Assembly (NCBI RefSeq): GCF_003285005.1
Contig: NZ_QMFA01000037.1
Span: 1-64,000, forward strand
Direction: 5' to 3'
Source of the DNA: Paenibacillus sp. YN15
Lineage (GTDB): Bacteria; Bacillota; Bacilli; Paenibacillales; NBRC-103111
Length of the DNA: 64,000 nucleotides
Shown here: one piece after another, positions 43,900-53,182 of the stretch
Layout of the letters: each line of letters starts with the position of its first letter
Position numbering within the stretch: the first letter of the stretch is position 1
Notes under the pieces: model-generated
Databases searched by the model: none
The model's input: only the letters and a program-made list of their open reading frames with translations
Told to the model about the DNA's origin: nothing
Position numbers and translations under genes: made by a program

Positions 43900-46050
43900 T
43901 CACTCCGTCCCGCCGCTGTAGACCCGATGCAGCAGAACGGCCGCTTCCCCTCTGGTGGCGCCCTCCGCCGGACGCAGCCCGTATTGGTCTCCCGTCAGCA
44001 GGCCGGCGGCTATCAACCGCGTGAAGCTGCCGCGGGCATAAGCTGCGATATCCGCGGAGTCGGCATAGCCATCCAGCAGGGAGGCGTCCCCGGACTTGAG
44101 GGGCTTTTGCGCCGCCTGGAGCGCACGCTCCGTCAACGCCGCAAGCTCCTCCCGCTTGATCCGCTCTTCCGGACGGAAGGTTTCGTCCTCATAGCCCTGC
44201 AAGATCCCCGCTTCGGACAATGCCGTCACGGCAGCGAAGAAATAATCATCGGGCTGCACATCGGTGAAGCGCGGTCCGCCGGTCCCGGTCCCGCTGCTGC
44301 CGGAGAACAAGCCCAGCGTTCTCGCAAGCAGAGTGACGTACTCAGCCCGTGTGATGCCGGCCTCCGGCGAATATGTCCGCGGAGCAGTCCCTTGCACGAT
44401 TCCTTTGGCTGCAAGCACCTCAACCGCTTTCCGGGCCCAGGGCGTCCCATCCAGATCATTGAACTCCATCGTGACATACACCACTGCATACGTGCCGAAA
44501 TGCGACGCAGCGAACGTCACCCTTCCCGTCTCCGGTTCGTATTTGCCGCTTGTCACCGGAGCGGGTATGCCATCGTCTCCGATGAACCAGACGGTCAGAT
44601 GCTCGTGATTCCCTGCTTCTTCCGCCGTTGGCGTGGTCCCACAGGTATGGCCGCCGTGTAGCTCTCCCTGCCTTCCCCCAAGCTTGCGCCGTTGATGCGC
44701 ACCTCCGCGTTCACATCCCCGGGTTCGGCCGATATGACAACACCTTCCGCCCCCACCGGCGCCGCGTGGACATAATCGGTTACATCCGGCTCGAAGCCCG
44801 GCGACTGATTCTGGCCGCCTCCCACCTGGTAGCCGCGTGTCGGCTGCGCTCCGTCAATCAGCAGCCGCTTCAGCGTGGCATCCGCCTTTTGCCGAATCAC
44901 GTTTAAAGCATAGGTCTTGGTATAAGCCGGGTCCTGGGCGATTACCTCGATCCGCACCTCATTTGCTCCCTCGTTCAGGGGGACGGCAACCGGCATATCC
45001 GCTCCGTCGGCCTCCGCGCCGTTAACCTTAACGGTGGCCTGGGGATGGGAAGGAATCGGCGCAACGGAAACCGCGGCTGTGTTATGACGGACGGTATAGG
45101 TATAAGACGTCACGGTCGGGTCGAAGCCGGTTAGCGCCCCTCCATCCAGCAGCACACCGCTCAGATCTGCATCCGTGCTTGTCCCGGACGAGCGCTTCAC
45201 CTTCACCATATACCTCTGGGAATAATCCGGATTCTCGGCGGTGACATCCACCGGAATCCAATTCTCGCCGATCTCCAGCGGGATCGGGCCGCTGGTTTGG
45301 CCCTGCTCCAACACGGCTCCGTTCACCTCCACCACAGCCTTGGGATCTGCGGCCGTCGGCGTCAAGGTGATGAAGCTTGTTTCGTAGCCGGCATTATAGG
45401 TAAATTCCGTAACCCCCGGCCGGTAAACCGAGATGCCGCCGACGCTTAAATCACGGAGCGAGGATATGCGGGACGGCAGCCGCTCGAACCTTACGGAATC
45501 CGCATTGAAGTATCCTGTCGGTCCCGTTGGGTCCCGCAACAGCTTTACATATTCCGTTCCCGAACCTTGGAAATCGAAGACTCCCAGCTCCACCCAGCCG
45601 CCTGCAGGCGCTTTGTTGGGAAAGGACGCCCGCGCCACTTCGCCGTTGCGGTATACTTCGGTCAGCAGAAGGGCCTCCGTCGAAGCCCGCTGAAAAATCC
45701 AAACCGATACCCGGTACGTCCCGATAACGAAGCTCTCTCCGCTCTCGGAGGGCGTATACATGGCGTACGCCGTATTGTTGTTGGCGTTATGAGTGCCTCC
45801 TGCATAGGCAAGCGCGTTGTACCCTCCGGCGGACATGCCGGATTGGAAGAAGCCCTTCGTTGTTGTCGGCGCTCCCCCCCGGCGTATTGGGAGCGCCGGT
45901 TCTGTCATTGTCGATGATGATGGTTTCCAAAACTGTTTCTCCCGCGCCGGTCACCCCTTCCGCCGCCCTCCCGGCCCCTGCCGTCCATTGCCCCGCCAGA
46001 AGCAGCATTGCCAGCGTGCCGGCCATCATTCTTCTTGCCATCCGTTTCAT
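43900..46050 (-). pseudogene. SLH-domain surface protein gene interrupted by two frameshifts
   Basis: A start at 46050 (AAGGGGG seven bases upstream) opens a signal peptide (MKRMARRMMAG... ending AGRA) and a segment with IIIDNDRTGAPNTP. At a G7 tract (plus 45874-45880) the frame changes; the next frame continues GGAPTTTKGFFQSG, a golvesin-like domain, then three cadherin-like beta-sandwich repeats. Near 44620-44645 a second shift leads into HLTVWFIGDDG and three SLH domains. Removing one G from the tract and adding one base at the second site would give one protein of about 715 aa. True decay, phase variation at the G tract, or sequence error are all possible. Confidence 0.8.
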
Positions 46051-46171
46051 CGGATATCCCCCTTGCTTGGTTGAATATAGCTGCGCTACCCTCATTATCC
46101 ATAGCGCAGAGGAGGATGACCGTTCAATATCTCTGAAAAAGCTTCAAATATTAACGAAGCTGCAAAATTCG

Positions 46172-46200
46172 GTAACATTCGACTTTCGTTCGTCTATAAT
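46172..46200 (+). promoter_or_regulatory. putative promoter of the module 4 kinase/regulator operon
   Basis: A consensus TATAAT lies at 46195-46200, 36 bases before the kinase start. The -35 position (TAACAT) 17 bases upstream is a poor match. The region is the divergent gap to the SLH pseudogene. Confidence 0.4.
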
Positions 46201-46235
46201 ATAGAGGAAAACGGACATCCGTGGAGGTTCGCCAT

Positions 46236-47996
46236 ATGAAGCGCCGCATCGCTGTGAAAGTATTCATCATCACCTTCGTCATGGTGGAATCGATTATCCT
46301 GATCCTTGGCTACCGCTATTACCGGCATTCCTCCGCTTCCCTGCTGGACGCCCAATATGAATACGCATCGCAAATCGCCAATAAATCCAATGATTATTTG
46401 AAAATTACACTGGAGCATATCCGCAATCTGTTCATCACCATCGGAGCGGACAGCCGCTTCCAGTCCGGCTCCAGCGAGGAGATCATCGACTGGTTCAACG
46501 ACAGCCTGCTCCCCTATTTGCCCAATGTATACAACATCCATCTGCTGGAGCAAGGAAGCCTGTCGGCCAGCACCTCCTACGTGCAGTGGGCGCTTCTCGA
46601 CAACCCCGTTCTTGCCAAGGAGATGGAGCAGGTTCGGCTGAACGGAACAGTATATTGGATCGGCCCGTACTTCTCCATCGCGTCCAACTATACGGTCACG
46701 GCGGCCATGAAGCTTCCTTCCGCAGGGGGTGACAAGCTTATCCTACTGGATCTTTATCTGGACCGGCTGTATGAATCCATGCTTCCCCAAGCCCCGAATC
46801 AGGTGAGCGGCGAATTCGTCCTGCTGGATGCCCAGCATCAGCCGGTGTTCGGGCGTCCCCCTTTTGCCCAATATGATGTCTTCAACAAATCCTACCGCTT
46901 AAACGGCGTCGAAACCGGCTGGTTTGAAGGCGGCTGGCGCCAAGCCGAACGGCAAACGGCCGCCGGGCATAGCTTGGTCCTGACCAGAGCGACCAACCCC
47001 ATCGTCGGATGGGATGTGGTCTGGATTCTGGACAAAACGGCGCTGCTCCAGCCGCTGCAAAAAACCCTCTCCTTCACATGGGCGCTTGGCCTGGTGTCGC
47101 TTTTGCTGTCCGTGGGCATGGCTTATACCATCTCCCTCCTGATCAGCCGTCCGGTGCGCGTCATCGCCGATTCCATGAGTGCCGTCAGCGCCGGGCGTCT
47201 GGATACGTCCATCCGCATGAACCGGCAGGATGAATTGGGCCTGCTGGCCACCCACTTCAACCGGATGACCACGCGCATCCGCGAGCTGATCGCCGATCTT
47301 AAGGATACGGAGAAGCAGAAGCAGCTGTCGGATATGCTCGCTCTGCAAGCGCAGATCAAGCCCCACTTTCTGTTCAATACCTTGAATACCATCAGCATGG
47401 CCGCGAGAACCGGCGAGTACGCCAAGGTCGACCAGTTGATCTCTTTCCTGACGGCGCAGCTGGATTATTCCCTGAAGGCCAATCCCGGTCCGGTTACGCT
47501 CCGCGAGGAAATCGGCGCTCTGGAAAGCTACATCCACCTGATGAAGGTCCGTTATCCGGACAAATTTACATTCCATATGGACCTGGACCCTCTCACGATG
47601 GAGCGCCGCCTGCCAAAGTTTGTGCTTCAGCCTCTCGTGGAGAACAGCATCTTTCACGGCCTTGCTTCCTCGCATGCAAACGGAGTGCTGTTCATCGGAA
47701 CTACCAGCGGTCCGGACGGCTGGGATATTATGATCGAAGATAACGGAAGAGGGATGACGGAGGATGTGCGGATGGAGATCGAGAAGCGCCTGGCCCGGCA
47801 CCCGGCCTACGGCCCCAGCCTGACGGAGGACTCCTCCAACGGCCACGGCATCGGCCTCTCCAATGTGCACCGCAGGCTGCAGATGATGTTCGGCGGCGGC
47901 TACGAGCTGCAGATCGAAAGCGCGCCTGATGAGGGAACAAGAATTTTGATACATCTGGGGGTGGAAACCGATGAAACGAATCTTGATTGTGGATGA
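46236..47996 (+). CDS. sensor histidine kinase (YesM-like), module 4
   Basis: The 586-aa protein starts at the ATG at 46236, seven to eight bases after GGAGG. It has a transmembrane helix (about 8-28), an extracellular region, a second helix near 285, HAMP (about 310-360), and the His_kinase motif QIKPHFLFNT near residue 375. N-box QPLVENSIFHGL, G1 box EDNGRGM and G2 box GIGLSNVHRR are all intact. The stop overlaps the regulator start by 26 bases. Being divergent from module 3, it is the likely sensor for that polysaccharide system. Confidence 0.93.
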   Translation: MKRRIAVKVFIITFVMVESIILILGYRYYRHSSASLLDAQYEYASQIANKSNDYLKITLEHIRNLFITIGADSRFQSGSSEEIIDWFNDSLLPYLPNVYNIHLLEQGSLSASTSYVQWALLDNPVLAKEMEQVRLNGTVYWIGPYFSIASNYTVTAAMKLPSAGGDKLILLDLYLDRLYESMLPQAPNQVSGEFVLLDAQHQPVFGRPPFAQYDVFNKSYRLNGVETGWFEGGWRQAERQTAAGHSLVLTRATNPIVGWDVVWILDKTALLQPLQKTLSFTWALGLVSLLLSVGMAYTISLLISRPVRVIADSMSAVSAGRLDTSIRMNRQDELGLLATHFNRMTTRIRELIADLKDTEKQKQLSDMLALQAQIKPHFLFNTLNTISMAARTGEYAKVDQLISFLTAQLDYSLKANPGPVTLREEIGALESYIHLMKVRYPDKFTFHMDLDPLTMERRLPKFVLQPLVENSIFHGLASSHANGVLFIGTTSGPDGWDIMIEDNGRGMTEDVRMEIEKRLARHPAYGPSLTEDSSNGHGIGLSNVHRRLQMMFGGGYELQIESAPDEGTRILIHLGVETDETNLDCG

Positions 47997-49608
47997 CGAG
48001 TGGATGACCCGGCAGCATATTCGTTCCCAATTTCCCTGGAAGGAATGGGGCTACGCCATCGCGGGGGAAGCGGAGAACGGCGCGGAGGCGCTGGAATGCT
48101 GCCGGTCGCTAAAGCCGGACATTCTGCTTCTGGACATTACCATGCCGCTTATGGACGGATTGGAGGTGCTCCGCCGCATCCGGGAAGAGCATCCTCATAT
48201 CCGCTGCATCGTCTTAACCGCCCACCGCGATTTCGCCTATGCCCAGGAGGCTATCCGCAAGGGGGCGGACGGCTACATCCTGAAGGCTCCCATCTCCGCC
48301 GAGGAGCTGCGGACGGCGCTGCAGCGCGCCAGCGAGGAGCATGACAAGGCTAACCGCTTGACCGTCAGCGAACAAAGCCATAAGGCTCTGGTGCAAAACT
48401 ACCAATATCCGCTGCGGCAAAAATTTTTCGAGGACATCCTCTCCTCGCTGCTGTCCCGCCCGGAAGAAATTCTTGCCTCCGGGGACAGGCTTGGAGTGGA
48501 TCTTCACCGTCCGGCATACCTGCTTCTGGACTGCTCCGTGGATGAGCTGGCAGCCTTCGAGCAGCGGTATCCCAGCAAGGACCGTTCGCTCATCGAATTC
48601 AGCATGCTGGAAATCGTAAGAGAGTGCGCCCAGACGGAAATTCCCGGCCGGTTCGAGCTGTTCCCCGTTGCCTTTGGCCGGTTCGTTCTGATCCTGACGG
48701 GACAGCGCACAGCTTGCGATGCCCTCAGTAAGGAGAACATTACCCTGCTGCTCAGGAAAATTTCCAAGCCGCTGGGCCAATATATGAAAATCCGCTTATC
48801 GGTTACCGTCAGCCGCCCCTTCTCCTCCGTCTCCTTCATCTGCCAAATGTACAAGGAGACGGTGAAGCAGCGGGTCCATCATTTCTATTCGGACGGCGCC
48901 GAGCCGGTATGGAGCGACCAGATTGTTCCCTTCCGCACCGTCCCTTCCAAGATTCTGCAGAAGCTGGAGGAACGGTTCGAGGACATCGCCCGCGGATTCG
49001 ACGATAAGCCGGAGGGATGGGTTTCGGCCGTCCGGAAGGAATTTCTGACCTACAGGCCGGAGCCGTCCTTCGCCGCGGAATGGCTGGAGAGCCTGCTGCG
49101 GTATTTGACGGATGCCTCACCCGGCGCGGCTGCGTCCATGCCGGAGCCGAAGCCGAAGCGCTCGCCGGGCGTCTCCCCGTCCCTGCACGGCGAATCCTCC
49201 TTCAACCGCATGCTGGAAACGGTTTCTTATCAAGCCGCCGAGTATCGCAAACGGCAGTCCCAGTCCATCCATCTGCGGCATGAGCTCTCCGCCGCGGTGC
49301 AATACATCAAGACGCATCTGAACGAGGACCTCAATGTGGAGCTCATCGCCAGCCGGGTGAAGCTGAGCCCCTCCTATCTGGGCCAGCTGTTCCGCAAGGA
49401 GGTGGGAGTCTCCATCGTCGACTATATTCTGGAGCAGCGGATGGAGATGGCGAAGCATTATTTGCTGACGGGCCAATACCGGAATTACGAGCTGGCGTCG
49501 AAGATCGGGTTTCGAAGCTACTCCTATTTCTGCACGCTGTTCAAAAAATACACCGGACTGACCCCCAACGAATTCAAGCATTCGCATCAGCCCTTCATCG
49601 AGCCATAG
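47971..49608 (+). CDS. AraC-type response regulator (YesN-like), module 4
   Basis: The 545-aa protein has a receiver domain with phospho-acceptor Asp55 (LLLDITMPLMDG) and Lys in DGYILKAPIS, a central region, and a C-terminal AraC domain ending YSYFCTLFKKYTGLTPNEF. GGGGGTGG lies six bases before the ATG. Its stop is one base from the stop of the convergent IclR gene, with no terminator between them. Confidence 0.93.
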   Translation: MKRILIVDDEWMTRQHIRSQFPWKEWGYAIAGEAENGAEALECCRSLKPDILLLDITMPLMDGLEVLRRIREEHPHIRCIVLTAHRDFAYAQEAIRKGADGYILKAPISAEELRTALQRASEEHDKANRLTVSEQSHKALVQNYQYPLRQKFFEDILSSLLSRPEEILASGDRLGVDLHRPAYLLLDCSVDELAAFEQRYPSKDRSLIEFSMLEIVRECAQTEIPGRFELFPVAFGRFVLILTGQRTACDALSKENITLLLRKISKPLGQYMKIRLSVTVSRPFSSVSFICQMYKETVKQRVHHFYSDGAEPVWSDQIVPFRTVPSKILQKLEERFEDIARGFDDKPEGWVSAVRKEFLTYRPEPSFAAEWLESLLRYLTDASPGAAASMPEPKPKRSPGVSPSLHGESSFNRMLETVSYQAAEYRKRQSQSIHLRHELSAAVQYIKTHLNEDLNVELIASRVKLSPSYLGQLFRKEVGVSIVDYILEQRMEMAKHYLLTGQYRNYELASKIGFRSYSYFCTLFKKYTGLTPNEFKHSHQPFIEP

Positions 49609-49609
49609 C

Positions 49610-50407
49610 TTATCTGCCGCTTCCCGCCGTTATGTAACCCATCTTCATGGAAATCCGGTCTGTGGTCTCGATGAGAATTTGCGCCAGCTCCGTCTGCCGG
49701 CTGGCCAGCTTCATTTCCGTTACCGGCCCTGACAGGCTGATTCCCGCAATCACCCCGCCCGTGCGCCCACGGACAGGGCAGGCCAGGCAGACCCGCCCCA
49801 AAGCAAGCTCCTCATCCTCAATGGCATAGCCCTGCTTGCGCACCGTTTCCAGCTGGGCCAGAAGATGCAGCGGGTCGGTAATGGTTTTGTCCGTATACGC
49901 CACCAGCTCCTCCTCCTTCAGAAGGCTTGCCGCCTTTCCCTCCTCCATATGAGCCAAAAGCACCTTCCCGATTCCCGTAGCATGCAGCGGGTTTGAACGC
50001 CCGATGAGCGTGTACATGCGCGGAGATTGATGGCTGTCCACATGGGCCAGATAGAAAATCCGCTGCTTATTCAAGATGGCAAGATTGGCCCCAAGCCCCA
50101 GCCGGCTCTCCAACTGATGCAGCTCGGGAAGGGCTTGCTTGCGGATCTCGTAATGGTTGAGAGCAATCCCTCCCAAGGACACGATTTCCGGGCCCAGACG
50201 GTAAAAGCCGGAAAACTCGTCCTTTTCCACGAAGCCCAGACAAACCATGGTAGTCAGCAAGCGGGAAACATTGCTTTGGGTCAGATTCAGCTTCTTTGCC
50301 ACATCAATAATGCGCACCTCCGGCTGCTCGTCGGAGAAGCAGGACAGAATCGCCAATGCCCGGGTAACGCTTTGCGTCAGCAAAGCTGTATTTTTTTCTT
50401 CCTTCAT
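49610..50407 (-). CDS. IclR-family transcriptional regulator (KdgR-like)
   Basis: The 265-aa protein has an N-terminal winged helix-turn-helix (about 8-70; VRIIDVAKKLNLTQSNVSRLL) and a C-terminal IclR effector domain (about 85-255) with GRSNPLHATGIGKVLLA and a Cys in VCLACPVRGRTGG. IclR proteins of the KdgR group sense 2-keto-3-deoxy acids and repress their catabolic genes. The gene is divergent from the two aldolase genes, and a dyad overlaps their promoter, so repression relieved by a keto-deoxy acid is a reasonable inference. GAGGAGG lies ten bases before the ATG. Confidence 0.88.
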   Translation of the reverse strand: MKEEKNTALLTQSVTRALAILSCFSDEQPEVRIIDVAKKLNLTQSNVSRLLTTMVCLGFVEKDEFSGFYRLGPEIVSLGGIALNHYEIRKQALPELHQLESRLGLGANLAILNKQRIFYLAHVDSHQSPRMYTLIGRSNPLHATGIGKVLLAHMEEGKAASLLKEEELVAYTDKTITDPLHLLAQLETVRKQGYAIEDEELALGRVCLACPVRGRTGGVIAGISLSGPVTEMKLASRQTELAQILIETTDRISMKMGYITAGSGR

Positions 50408-50522
50408 TTACAACACCCCTCCTCTTCATTGAAACAAGCCTCTGTAAGTGATCCAGATCATTATATATGAACCAAAAGCGCCATACAAACGAAATGCGTA
50501 AAATAAACACTTTAATTTCATA

Positions 50523-50551
50523 TTGATAAATTATATTCTGTATTATAGAAT
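50523..50551 (+). promoter_or_regulatory. promoter with overlapping IclR-type operator for the aldolase genes
   Basis: A -35 box TTGATA (50523-50528), a 17-base spacer and a -10 box TAGAAT (50546-50551) lie 38 bases before the aldolase start. ATTCTGTATTATAGAAT (50535-50551) is a dyad (ATTCT/AGAAT) covering the spacer and -10 box. A bound repressor would block RNA polymerase; the divergent IclR protein is the obvious candidate. Confidence 0.6.
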
Positions 50552-50588
50552 TAAATTGCAAATTATGATCACTTGGGAGGTTTTAAGT

Positions 50589-51509
50589 ATGGCTCGCACA
50601 CAATTTGAAGGAATTTACCCGATTCTTGCCACACCCTTCAACACCCGTGGAGAGGTGGATGAAGCCAGTCTGCGGGAGCTGGTCCGGTTCCAGCTGTCGG
50701 CGGGAGTGGACGGCATCGCTTTGTTCGGCATGGCCAGTGAAATGTACACGCTTCTGGAGGAAGAACGGCAGCGGATTGCCGAGATCGTCTCGGACGAGGT
50801 GAAGGGACGGGTCCCGCTTATTTTTGGCAGCGGCCATACAGGCGCCGAGGCTGCCGTTCAGCTAAGCAAACAGGCCCAGAAGCAGGGAGCGGCTGCCCTG
50901 ATGGTCCTTCCCCCTTACATGGCAAAAGCGGACGGAACGCGGCTGTACGATTATTTTGCCGCCATCGCCAAGGCCGTGGATATTGAGATTATGATTCAGG
51001 ACGCGCCCAATGCCAGCGGTGTGTCCATTCCCGCTTCCTTATTGGCCCGTTTGTCCAAGGACTTCGGGAATATTACGATGGTAAAGGTGGAAGCGCCTCC
51101 AACCACCGTGAAAATCACCGAGGTGCTGGAGCAGACAGAGGGCAGGCTGGCTGTTTTCGGAGGAATGAATGCCATGTACTTCTATGAGGAGCTGGTGCGC
51201 GGCGCAGTCGGGACGATGCCGGCCTGCGAATTTCCGGAGGTATGCGTCCAGATTTACAAGGCCTTCCAAAGCGGGGACCGGGATTCGGCCCGGCGGATTT
51301 TCTACCGGTACCTCCCCTTTATCCGGATCGGCACACTCCCGGGTTATGCCATGGCGGTCCATAAGGAAATTCTGCAGCAGGGCGGGGTTATTGCCTCCTC
51401 CCATGTCCGCAATCCCAACGCGCCTCTGGATTCCCGCACGCGCGATGAGGTTTGGGAGACGCTGAAGGATCTGGATTTGCTTGCGCTGCATTGGAAGCCG
51501 AGCCGGTAA
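50589..51509 (+). CDS. DHDPS/NAL-family class I aldolase, probable 2-keto-3-deoxy sugar acid aldolase
   Basis: The 306-aa TIM-barrel protein starts at 50589 behind GGGAGG. Schiff-base Lys166 is in TMVKVEAPP. The pyruvate-binding loop reads GMASE (47-51) where classic DHDPS has GTTGE, and the usual catalytic Tyr in the YN-x-P strand is replaced by Gln (MIQDAP, Gln137). These changes argue against a lysine biosynthetic DapA and fit relatives acting on 2-keto-3-deoxy acids or related keto acids. It is co-transcribed with the KDPG-type aldolase 53 bases downstream and controlled by the IclR gene. Confidence 0.82.
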   Translation: MARTQFEGIYPILATPFNTRGEVDEASLRELVRFQLSAGVDGIALFGMASEMYTLLEEERQRIAEIVSDEVKGRVPLIFGSGHTGAEAAVQLSKQAQKQGAAALMVLPPYMAKADGTRLYDYFAAIAKAVDIEIMIQDAPNASGVSIPASLLARLSKDFGNITMVKVEAPPTTVKITEVLEQTEGRLAVFGGMNAMYFYEELVRGAVGTMPACEFPEVCVQIYKAFQSGDRDSARRIFYRYLPFIRIGTLPGYAMAVHKEILQQGGVIASSHVRNPNAPLDSRTRDEVWETLKDLDLLALHWKPSR

Positions 51510-51562
51510 ATCCCCGGCTGAAGCCAAAAAATGGAATGAAACTGCGGGATGGAGGGAAGGGC

Positions 51563-52216
51563 ATGAATCTGTTAGAAGAAATCAAACGGAATTTTGCAGT
51601 GGCCATTGTGCGGGGAGCCTCGCCCCAGGAGGCGCTGCCCGTTATCCGGGCCTTGTATGCCGGCGGTATCCGGGTGCTGGAGCTGACAGCGGCAACACCG
51701 GGAATTATGGGGCTGGTGGAGAAGGCCAGGGCGGCCATGCCCGATGATCTTATTGTTGGGGTGGGGACGGTGCTGGACCCGGAAACGGCCCGCGGGGCTA
51801 TTCTGTCGGGGGCGCAATTCATCCTGTCTCCCAGCTTGAAGGCGGAGACGGTAACTCTGACCAAGCGCTACGGGGTCATAAGCATCCCCGGAGCCATGAC
51901 CCCCGGGGAAATTCTGGCAGCGTATGAACTGGGGGCTGATGTAGTTAAAGTTTTTCCCGCAGGCCCTCTTGGCCCCTCCTATATCAAGGATATCCACGGG
52001 CCTCTCCCGCAGATCCCCCTGATGCCTACAGGCGGAGTCGGCCTGTCCAACATCGGGGAATATGTGCGTGCGGGAGCCGCGGCTGCAGGCTTGGGAAGCG
52101 CTCTTTACAGCCCCGGAGCGGGGAAGGACCAGGATAGTCTGGCCCATCTGGAGGCAAAAGCGCGCAAGTATGTAGAGGCTATTGCTGCTGCCCGTTCCGG
52201 ACAGGACCTAATATGA
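51563..52216 (+). CDS. 2-keto-3-deoxy-6-phosphogluconate (KDPG/KDPGal-type) aldolase
   Basis: The 217-aa protein starts at 51563 (GGAGGGAAGG upstream) and has the class I KDPG aldolase fold: Glu40 in IRVLELTAATPG, GVGTVLDPE (66-74), Schiff-base Lys129 in VVKVFPAGPLG, and the phosphate-binding PTGGVGLSNIGEY (155-167). It cleaves KDPG or a related acid to pyruvate and an aldehyde. A decayed paralog lies at 16735-16870. Its stop overlaps the convergent hepT stop by nine bases. No kinase for 2-keto-3-deoxy acids is in the window, so it may act on an unphosphorylated or imported substrate, or need a kinase elsewhere. Confidence 0.9.
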   Translation: MNLLEEIKRNFAVAIVRGASPQEALPVIRALYAGGIRVLELTAATPGIMGLVEKARAAMPDDLIVGVGTVLDPETARGAILSGAQFILSPSLKAETVTLTKRYGVISIPGAMTPGEILAAYELGADVVKVFPAGPLGPSYIKDIHGPLPQIPLMPTGGVGLSNIGEYVRAGAAAAGLGSALYSPGAGKDQDSLAHLEAKARKYVEAIAAARSGQDLI

Positions 52217-53182
52217 ACGGTTGCCCACAAAATGGGCGATGCGGATCAAATCCTCCTTGTGGCGTCCATCCGGCAGGGGCGCAAGGGCCTCAATGGCTTT
52301 GCGGATGTACCGCTCCGCCAAGGCTTCTGCATGCCGCACACCTTCGCTGTTCAGGATGAGCTCCAAAAACCGGCTGATATCCGTTTGGCCGTCGGCGGCC
52401 TGGATGCGCTCCACCTCTGTCAGAAGCTCCACATTGGAGGTTTCCTCCCGGAGGGCATAGATCACGGGAAGAGTGATATTGCCCTGGCGGATGTCGCTGC
52501 CCGGCGGTTTGCCGATCTGCTCCTCCGTCCCGCTTAAATCCAGCACATCGTCCCGGATTTGAAAGGCCATGCCTACGTAATACCCGTAACGCCAGAGCCG
52601 CTGGCTGATCAGGTCGCCGGCCTCGGCAGCCAGCGCGCCCAATTGGCAGCTTATGGCGATCAGCAAGGCCGTCTTCCGCTTGATGCGCAGCAAGTAATCC
52701 CTCACCCGCTGGCCGGAATGGAAGAACAGCCGGATTTGCTCCATTTCGCCGATGCTCATCTCCACCAATGCGGAGGACATGGACCGGTGAATCCGGGGAT
52801 CGGGCAGCTTGGTAATCACCTCCAGCGCCCTGGCAAAAATATAGTCCCCCGTATACATGGCCACCCGGTTATCCCACTTGGCGCGGACGGTGGGCTGGCC
52901 GCGGCGGGTATCCGCGTCGTCGATGACATCGTCATGCACCAGCGACGCCATATGGATCAGCTCCATCGATACGGCTATATTCTTCAGCCTGTCCATGTCG
53001 TAGCGTCCGAACTGGCCGGACAGCAGGACAAACACCGGGCGCAGCCGCTTGCCCCCCGCCTTCAGCAGATGCAGGGAGGCTTCGCTTAACTGGACATGCT
53101 CCGAACGGACGGAGCGGTCCAGTTCTTTTTCTATTTGGTTCAAATCTTTTTTTAAGCGGGCATAAATGTCGACTATTTTCAT
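52208..53182 (-). CDS. hepT: heptaprenyl diphosphate synthase component II
   Basis: The 324-aa protein is the catalytic subunit that extends farnesyl diphosphate with isopentenyl diphosphate to the C35 side chain of menaquinone-7. The first Asp-rich motif DDVIDDAD is at 84-91, GGKRLRP at 43-49, and the second motif DDVLD follows FQIR. The start at 53182 overlaps the mqnA stop by four bases and has AGGTGAAGG just upstream; the longer frame covers the mqnA end. It pairs with HepS encoded at 56247. It is the last gene of the menaquinone operon, where B. subtilis would continue to ndk. Confidence 0.95.
   Translation of the reverse strand: MKIVDIYARLKKDLNQIEKELDRSVRSEHVQLSEASLHLLKAGGKRLRPVFVLLSGQFGRYDMDRLKNIAVSMELIHMASLVHDDVIDDADTRRGQPTVRAKWDNRVAMYTGDYIFARALEVITKLPDPRIHRSMSSALVEMSIGEMEQIRLFFHSGQRVRDYLLRIKRKTALLIAISCQLGALAAEAGDLISQRLWRYGYYVGMAFQIRDDVLDLSGTEEQIGKPPGSDIRQGNITLPVIYALREETSNVELLTEVERIQAADGQTDISRFLELILNSEGVRHAEALAERYIRKAIEALAPLPDGRHKEDLIRIAHFVGNRSY

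Noticed and set aside
46051-46235. A member of the 50-bp-pitch repeat family in the divergent gap
   Set aside because: Short AT-rich similarities such as TTAACGAAG are present, but no second copy at 50 bases and no inverted arm were found.
50589-51509. Biosynthetic dihydrodipicolinate synthase (dapA)
   Set aside because: Active-site Tyr and the GTTGE loop are changed, and the neighbours are an IclR regulator and a KDPG-type aldolase, not lysine genes.
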